Shown here: positions 57,628-64,000 of the stretch, piece after piece
Position numbering within the stretch: the first letter of the stretch is position 1
Layout of the letters: every line of letters begins with the position of its first letter
DNA from: Melampsora larici-populina 98AG31
Taxonomy: Eukaryota > Basidiomycota > Pucciniomycetes > Pucciniales > Melampsoraceae
Length of the DNA stretch: 64,000 nt
Assembly: GCF_000204055.1 (NCBI RefSeq)
Contig: NW_006768818.1
Coordinates: 395,526 to 459,525, forward strand
Direction: 5' to 3'
Made by a program: the position numbers and the translations under genes
The notes under the pieces: model-generated
What the model was told of the DNA's origin: nothing
The model's input: only the letters and a program-made list of their open reading frames with translations
The model's database searches: none

Positions 57628-59669
57628 ATGCTAATCTTATTGTGTTTGCTTTTACCAAGTGCTATATGCACCATCATCTCAGACTGCTCCTTTTGTGCAT
57701 CATCCATAACTTCAAGATTTGGTCGCGGGACAGTAGATGAACCTTTGAGATGCTATCACAGCCAGGAAAAACTATCAGAAAGATTGGAAAACATGTTTGT
57801 CTTCGAGGCCATGGACCATAGCATTCAGCTCAGGACGATGACGAACCTCAAAGATATGGCCGATGGGAATATGTTTTCATGGGGCAGCAGAAGAAAGAAA
57901 CACCTTGAAAGTTGGGAGTTGTTTGGCGCATTTGCCAGAGGACACTACTACGACCATCGTTTTGAATCAATGTTCCGTTCGTTAACGCTCATCTTGGAAC
58001 CTGTGCCTAGACACCCGTTTCCAATAGAATGTGATGTGATTGGTCAGGCCCTCGATTTCTTTGAACACGACGAGAATCACTTGATCCATAGAGTTTGGGT
58101 GCTGGGTTTGATTCAGAAATTTCAGATGTATCACCCAGTCATCGACGTACTCTCGGCGAGCTCGAGCGAGGTTCAAGGGACTGCTCTTTCACGAGTAGGA
58201 TTGGCATTGTATTTGACACAGAGTAGGTTTTTCATAGCATTGAATCATTTGATGTCGGTAGACTTGCAGTTCCTGACATGGTATGTGCAACAAATTGATC
58301 GAATCATCAGAAATGGATTTGTTCTCTCCAATGGTCAATTCTGTGTCGTACTCAGCCGCATGGATCCCTAATGGTGAGTTTTATTCCTGTGTGCGCTTAT
58401 TGGAACAGCACAGAAAACTAAACTGAAATCGTCTTTAGATCTAAAAGAAGCTTTGAAACGAGTGGATTTGCTGTACCATATTGGTACACGGAGTCAAGAA
58501 ACAGATCAAACCCCGCGAAGTCCGATATTCATGAAAGTTTATGATGATTTACTTCAAGCAAGTTGCCCTCTTGGGGACAAAAAAGCAAGATCAATGGCTG
58601 AACGATGTATCGAGGGTATCGGGATGCGGGAAGATAAAACAATAGAAGAGGAATGGATGGAGGAAGTATTATTGCATCTTTATACGTTTCGCAAGAGCGC
58701 CAAGAAATACATCAAAGAATCACTCAGTGGGCGATTTGGCTCATCAAATAAGAGAGTCAAAGAATATTTTGAGAGAATAAAAACCCGAGGCAATCGTACC
58801 CTGAAGAGAAAACAAATTCAGCGATACCTGTCAAATGAGCACCTCGATCCTTTCATTGCAAACTTACTTACGCCTTTTACATATGAAGTGCCCGTCAAAT
58901 TGGATCACTACAGATACATTCTCGAGTGCTTTGAAGCACATAATACGATTAGATATGAGTTATTCGATGATATATCTCATAATTGGGAAATGTACTCGAG
59001 TGACAAAAGGTTTGTGATCAGTGTTTTGTATTCAGAAAGCCCATACATTACTGGCGCTTCAAGATACCTGGCTTCAAGGATCAAAAGAGGTAATTATCCT
59101 ATGATTCACCCGTATGATGCTTAAGTTAATTTCTTGCACTCGATTGGTCACAGCATGACTATTGCACGGTTTTTTCCCTTATTGGAGATCTCTTCAATAA
59201 CATGCTAGCTTCCCAATTTTTCCTGTTTCCTGAAAATATTTCAGTCCAGGCTGCTGACATTCATGATTTCTTTAGAAAAGGGCAAATACCAACTCATCTC
59301 AAAAAACCAACCATACACACACCAACACAACATAATTGATGCGGAGTGCGCCATATGTCTTAACAAATTTGTTTTGGGGGAGCGTTGTGTCGCATTGGAA
59401 TGTTTCCCGAACCATATATTTCACTATGCCTGCTGGATGGTGAGTTTACCAAGATCATTTATTTGTTTTTATGAAGTATCAGTCACATTTTTTATTGAAA
59501 CCTAATACCATTCATCCTAAAACAGAATCACATCCAACAACCACGAAGAATTACATGCCCTCTCTGTAGAGCACCTGCACACAGAAATCCAATCAGCCAA
59601 CATGTTTACTGGTGGGATAATCTAAGATTACAGAAACAAAAAAAGCTTGATCAAATCCGGGGAAGTTGA
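57628..59669 (+). CDS. predicted secreted RING-H2 protein, copy B
   Basis: Same five-exon plan as copy A (57628-58222, 58356-58373, 58439-59089, 59276-59439, 59526-59669), giving 523 aa. Signal peptide MLILLCLLLPSAICT, then CSFCASS and FGRGTVDEPLRCYHS. The shared body includes WVLGLIQKFQMYHPVIDVLS, the micro-exon TAWIPND, DLLQASCPLG, SAERCIEG-like AERCIEGIG, and FVISVLYSESPYITGAS. The RING is CAIC ... ECFPNHIFHYAC ... CPLC, then HVYWWDNLRLQKQKK. All eight ligand positions are kept. Probable ubiquitin ligase exported through the secretory pathway, by inference from the signal peptide and RING. Confidence 0.7.
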
Positions 59670-61211
59670 TACATCAGCACAATGCTTACTTAAGTGTTCA
59701 GGGTGCTTCAGAAAAACATTCTGAAATAAGGCTGGCTCCCTCTTTCTTGCATTCCTGAAACCTGGGGAACGGAATTAAACTTGTAAAGTATTAATCAATT
59801 TAACAAGACTAAAATCTTCAAAAAACAGTTCAGAGCTATGTCATCATCTTAGCAGTCCCTCATGGAGTCACATACCATTGCTGGTGTGGCTAGCAAGGAT
59901 TGAGAGGGAAACACTAAGGACAGTTCATTGCATGTTGAACCTGTTGCTCCTGAAGATTCTAGTAGATGAGGAGAGCATTTCTGATCTTGTATCAGCTTCT
60001 GAGAGCAAGAGATTTGAATGATATAGTTCAGAGAACAAAGTGGGTGGTTTAACAAGAAATATGATCTGCTTCTATAGTGATGCTGGAACTAACTTGCTAA
60101 ATTCACTAGAGAAGTTTGGCAGTCTTCCAACCTGTCCAATTTTCTGTCTCTTTGATTTAACCTTCCAGCCAACTCAAATGAGTTCTCCCTGTGCTACCAG
60201 GAATAACTTCTCTAGGCACATCTATCCTGATTCCTGTTGGCAGGAGCCGCCTAGTAGTCTACCATTGTAGTCCAACATGGAACAATCATGGACTGGAATT
60301 GCATGATGGAGACATGCATAATTAAAGGAGCCCATAGGCCACTGCTTTGGCTCTCACAGGAGCCTTCCCAGGCCTGCTACTGTAAATCAAAAAACTAGGA
60401 AGGGGAAACTTAAAGTTGAACCAAGAAGAAACTCATGATCAATATCAATCAACCCTGTGTACAATATTGAATTGATTTTTTGTCTAACATCCTTGTCAGA
60501 TGAAGTATTCTTTTGACTTTTGCGCTTTGATTTCCTCTTTTTCTTTGTCATTTCCCCCTTCTTGCCTTGATCCTCCTCCTCCTCTGATGAACCAGTTACT
60601 CATTTTTCCCCATCAGTGCCTTCAACTCAATCACCCTGTCTTTGATCTTTGCCAATAGCTATCACCTCCTTGTTCAACCCTTGCTGGTTGCCTGAGGTTG
60701 TAGGAGGTTTGCCATGCGGTTCAGTTGAGAGGATTGAGGAGTGTTCTTTATCACAGGGTCTCGAGAGCCTGCTGACTGTTCATGTTCCTCTGCCTGTTCT
60801 TCATGTTTAAGAGCATGAGCAAACCTCTTCTCTTTGTCTAATCTAACTGCTTCCAACATTTTCTTTGATTGATATTGTTGTACTTGATTCTTTGTTTTCA
60901 ATGGTCACCACATTCACATTTAGACATTTCATATAAGACTTGACTTGATAATGTAATGTAACATGATTTGAAATTTTTGAAGAAAAATAAAGAAGCAGAA
61001 ATTTACACTTGTAGGATTACCGGGTGCCAGTGCAGGATGAATTTGGAATGGGTAGAGAGATGGAAAAATTTCCTCTTTTCCCATCTTTCAAATTGGTGTG
61101 TGTTAGGGATGTCATCACCAACCCATATGTGATATCCTGGCTGCACCTGTCACTCCTCTTCCTCTCAAGAATGGAAATCAGGGTACCTGCTCAAGTTTGG
61201 AACACTATCAA
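59670..61211. other. repeat-rich spacer between RING copies
   Basis: Holds a minus-strand low-complexity coding-like stretch (about 60590-60901) rich in Lys, Glu and Gln (KTKNQVQQYQSKK; HEEQAEEHEQ), possibly a transposon relic. Nothing else is supported. Confidence 0.35.
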
Positions 61212-61527
61212 GTCTTAAACAATTTGTTTTGAGGGAGTGTTGTGTTGCATTGTCATGTTTCCCAAGCCATATATATAACTATGATTTCTGGAAGGTGAGT
61301 TTGCCAAGATCACTTATTTGTCTTTCTTCAGGATTTATCAAAATCTATGTTGAAATATGACTTCATTTGCTCCAAAACAGAAACACATCCATAAACCCTA
61401 ACCAAGCACATGCCCTCTCTGTGAAGCACCTGTAATTAAACATACTACAATCAGCCAACATGTTTTCTGCTGGGATAATCTAAGATTACAGAAGCAAGAG
61501 AAGCATACTAGAATTCAGAAAACATGA
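61212..61527 (+). pseudogene. third RING copy, 3' fragment, decayed
   Basis: Matches the last two exons of copy B: KQFVLRECCVALSCFPSHIY, an intron with GTGAGT and AACAG ends, then CPLCEAPV and HVFCWDNLRLQKQEK, ending at a TGA. The first Cys pair is missing because the fragment starts inside the RING. Two ligands are changed (H to N in IYNYD; C to F in DFW). The first three exons are absent and repeats lie upstream. Confidence 0.75.
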
Positions 61528-62084
61528 GGATTTAATGCAACATTACTTGATGTTGACTCACACACTGGAGTGAAACAAGTCCAAATAAGGCTCTTTCTCT
61601 TGCATATTGCTAAGCAAAACATTAAACACATAAGTTGAGTTCATTTAAGAAACATCAATTCATCATCAATGTCAAAAAGGATGGCTAATAGTAAGACCCC
61701 AGTTGGTTGCTGCTCAATTGTGTACACCACAATTTAAGTGACATGTTTCCAGTGACCCAATACCATAGTAAAGATTGGAAACCCCAAATGATTTTGGTAC
61801 AGATATAATCTGTGGTAACTTAAAACCAAACTCAAATTATGTATCATCAGTTCTTTTTGATCTCTCATCATCAATTTTCCATCCATATTGAACAAGATTG
61901 CTCGCTTACTCAATTCATTCATCTATCTCAGTTTCCTTCAAAGTTTTTCATCTGATCATCATTATGTTCAAACTACCATCTGATCACTCTTCATCTTAAA
62001 TTGAATCAAGCTCAATCAAAAATTAACTCCAATTTTATCATCATAGTGTATTTATCAATACCATCAGATCCATCTCTACTGCCC
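61528..62084. other. intergenic, no gene
   Basis: AT-rich. No gene, RNA or repeat structure recognised. Confidence 0.35.
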
Positions 62085-62590
62085 AGGTAAGTACTAGGTT
62101 ACAAGTTCTTCTTCTCTATTCATTGGTATCTCAGCCTTATGCTACCCTCGACCTAGGTTATCATAAGTTTAGAGTAGTGTGAAGGGGTGTCTCAAGCAAG
62201 GAGGGGTCCCGGGGCCACTGAGGGCTTATGTTTGAAGCACTCAGTCAAAGATAAGCCCTCAGTTGTCTAGCCCCTGGTTTGCTCTGTGCTCTGAAACTAC
62301 GTAAGGTGCCTGAAAAGGTGCCAGAAGAGAGGTCTTTCCTAGCCTAGGGATGGTGGGTGGGTGCTAAAGATGATATTTATGGCTTCTAAAAGACATAGAG
62401 CCTTGGTGCAGGTAAGGATTGTTAGAAGACAGGATGAAATGTTTCCTTCTGTCTCTTCTGTATCTTAAACCTCCACAACTGTCTAGTGTATGTACCGTTT
62501 ACATGTGCACCTAGCCTCCCCTTACCCTCCTAGCTCCAATGGAAATAACTTACCATGTCATGCCTTTGGTGAGAAGTAGCCATAAATCTT
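62085..62590. repeat. dispersed repeat of about 550 bp, copy 2
   Basis: Related to 50416-50969 through collinear blocks with several indels, in the same orientation. Non-coding. Confidence 0.6.
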
Positions 62591-63852
62591 TGTCTTCATA
62601 TTCTTATCAGGCATTGACTTTTACTTAATGTAATAGAAAAGAGTGATGATGTAGAAAAATTCATGATTTCTAAATGAATGAGGTCCAAGATAAAGAATCA
62701 TATTGACCTTGTAATACTATCAACAAAGAAATATCATTGAAATAAGAAAACTTGGGCGAGCAAAAACCAATACAGTCAAATTTTTGCAATCCAGAAGAAA
62801 TTGAATCTTCTCCTCAAAACTCTGGTATTTCCGGATGTACAATTGAAATTTGGTCCACTAAGTTGGGCTCCTGAGGAGATTTTGACTCTGGAATCCGGTA
62901 ACCTCTGCTATCCAGTACAAAAGGTGTACCCAATTGCACTAGATTTCATAGGTATCATGACTGTTGTCATATTGCAATTCATGTGGTAGTATAGTCATAC
63001 AAATACTGTGACAAAATGATGGAGACAAGACAAGTCTAAAGGTTTCCTCCAGATGCAAAACTCAAGAGATTACCAGAGAATTTTTTAGGGTTGAGGAATT
63101 TGAGGTCCTGGCAAAGTTTAACTAATTGTCCAACCATGCCTGCACACCTGTAAAGGGTATCACAGTTGATCTTGGACTTTGGGTGTGAGTATACCCATTT
63201 TATTTGCACTCTTGTCTTCCATACTGCTTGTGCTCAGTGCTTCAAAGCTCATGGAAATGGGATTCTAGCTCCAAAAAACCTTCTTTAGATCTTTCCACAT
63301 GTGCTAGATTTTTTCACCACAGCTTTCATATTGCAAACCAACTCAAGTGTTGTATTTTGTGTCTCTTTTTCATAATCCAATAGGATTGAAGTGAATTTTT
63401 GTTGTACAGTTGTTGGAGCGTCCAAAATGAGGTATGACAGAAATTGATATCGTCACATTTAAAGCAGAACACTCAAGGAGAAACCCAAGACCTTGAAGAA
63501 TAGGTGGTGAACTGGATCCAGATTTTCTTGAGGTCTGAAGCCCTCAAAATGGGCGGTGAAGGCAAAAGCAGAAAAGTTGGTAATCTCAGGCCAAAGATCC
63601 TCCCTGCGAGGGCGCGGATGCGGCTGGGCTTCAGGGCTTAAGTTAAGTAACTTAAGTCCTGGTAGGTAAAAACTCGAAGGCTGTGACATGTCTGTGAAAG
63701 GAAAGTTTAAATAGGCTGTATGACAACACGACCCAAACCGAGCATGATACGATTCTGAAGGTTTCATTTCAACGAATCAAACAAGCGAAAAACGAACGAG
63801 GAAGGTTATCCATTATCAACCTTCTGGAGACAATTTACAAAACTTCAACACA
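62591..63852. other. intergenic and promoter of the last gene
   Basis: AT-rich, no supported gene. The last 200 bp are the upstream region of the PET100-like gene. Confidence 0.35.
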
Positions 63853-64000
63853 ATGGCAGGACCTAATTTAGAATTAATCAAATTTGGTGTAAGTTTATTT
63901 TGATGTTAGATAGAAGAGATCGATTGGTCGATTGATTGTGAACTGAATTGATTGATTGACTTGATTTCTAGATGTATGTATTTTTTCCAATTGGGATTAT
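63853..64000 (+). CDS. PET100-like cytochrome c oxidase assembly protein, 5' part only
   Basis: Exon 1 (63853-63888) encodes MAGPNLELIKFG. After a GTAAGT intron, exon 2 starts at 63972 with MYVFFPIGI and runs off the window. This matches the start of fungal Pet100 proteins (GPNLE..KFG.Y.FFPI), small inner-mitochondrial-membrane chaperones needed to assemble cytochrome c oxidase. Only about 21 residues are visible, so the assignment rests on that N-terminal signature. Confidence 0.6.

Noticed and set aside
1..64000. CRISPR arrays, bacterial operons, rRNA or prophage
   Set aside because: No spaced direct-repeat array and no Shine-Dalgarno gene packing. The genes have spliceosomal introns, so the DNA is eukaryotic.

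Overview
The window comes from a filamentous basidiomycete and most likely a rust fungus (Pucciniales). The support is AT-rich DNA, genes cut by many short GT-AG introns (about 40-140 nt), a KDZ-type DNA transposon with CxC5/CxC6-like cysteine clusters, a Ty3/gypsy chromovirus, and large repeat-filled gaps between compact housekeeping genes. The order is inferred from gene style; no marker gene proves it.

Layout. 1-4.7 kb is repeat-rich and holds no gene I can support. 4740-7315 (minus) is a bestrophin-family channel gene, and 29603-32166 (minus) is its full-length paralogue. The roughly 21 kb between them is almost entirely one transposon, about 8452-28613, bounded by 44-bp inverted repeats. 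It carries a KDZ transposase gene (plus, 9296-23113), a gene for an alpha-kinase-fold protein (plus, 23616-25168) and two minus-strand genes of unknown function with Cys clusters (26031-27715 and 27755-28111). Exon 4 of the transposase is split by a TG...CA element (10697-22227, ACGT duplication). That element is itself split by a young Ty3/gypsy chromovirus (12307-22069, AAATA duplication, 1127-bp LTRs that look almost identical). Removing the insertion arithmetically returns an intact transposase frame, so it is a three-level nest.

32.2-45.7 kb is an ordinary plus-strand gene block: ribosomal protein eS24 (first coding exon is only the ATG), an enoyl-CoA hydratase/isomerase with a C-terminal PKL tripeptide, a UBA-UAS-UBX protein of the FAF2/UBXD8 type, a 1095-aa protein of unknown function, and a class I SAM-dependent O-methyltransferase.

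45.7-61.6 kb is a tandemly duplicated block. The O-methyltransferase (44493-45675) plus a signal-peptide RING protein (46708-48722) is repeated downstream as a shattered O-methyltransferase pseudogene (pieces from 50132 to 56985, separated by repeat insertions) plus a second intact RING gene (57628-59669). A third, decayed RING fragment follows at 61212-61527. The rest is repeats, including a TA-flanked mariner/pogo-like element, foldback elements and a dispersed repeat of about 550 bp. The window ends inside a PET100-like cytochrome c oxidase assembly gene (63853 onward).

Overall, two local gene duplications (bestrophin; O-methyltransferase/RING) have been pushed apart by transposons, while the 33-45 kb block stays compact. 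The most unusual features are the KDZ element with an alpha-kinase-like passenger whose expected catalytic residues are replaced, and the family of predicted secreted RING proteins.
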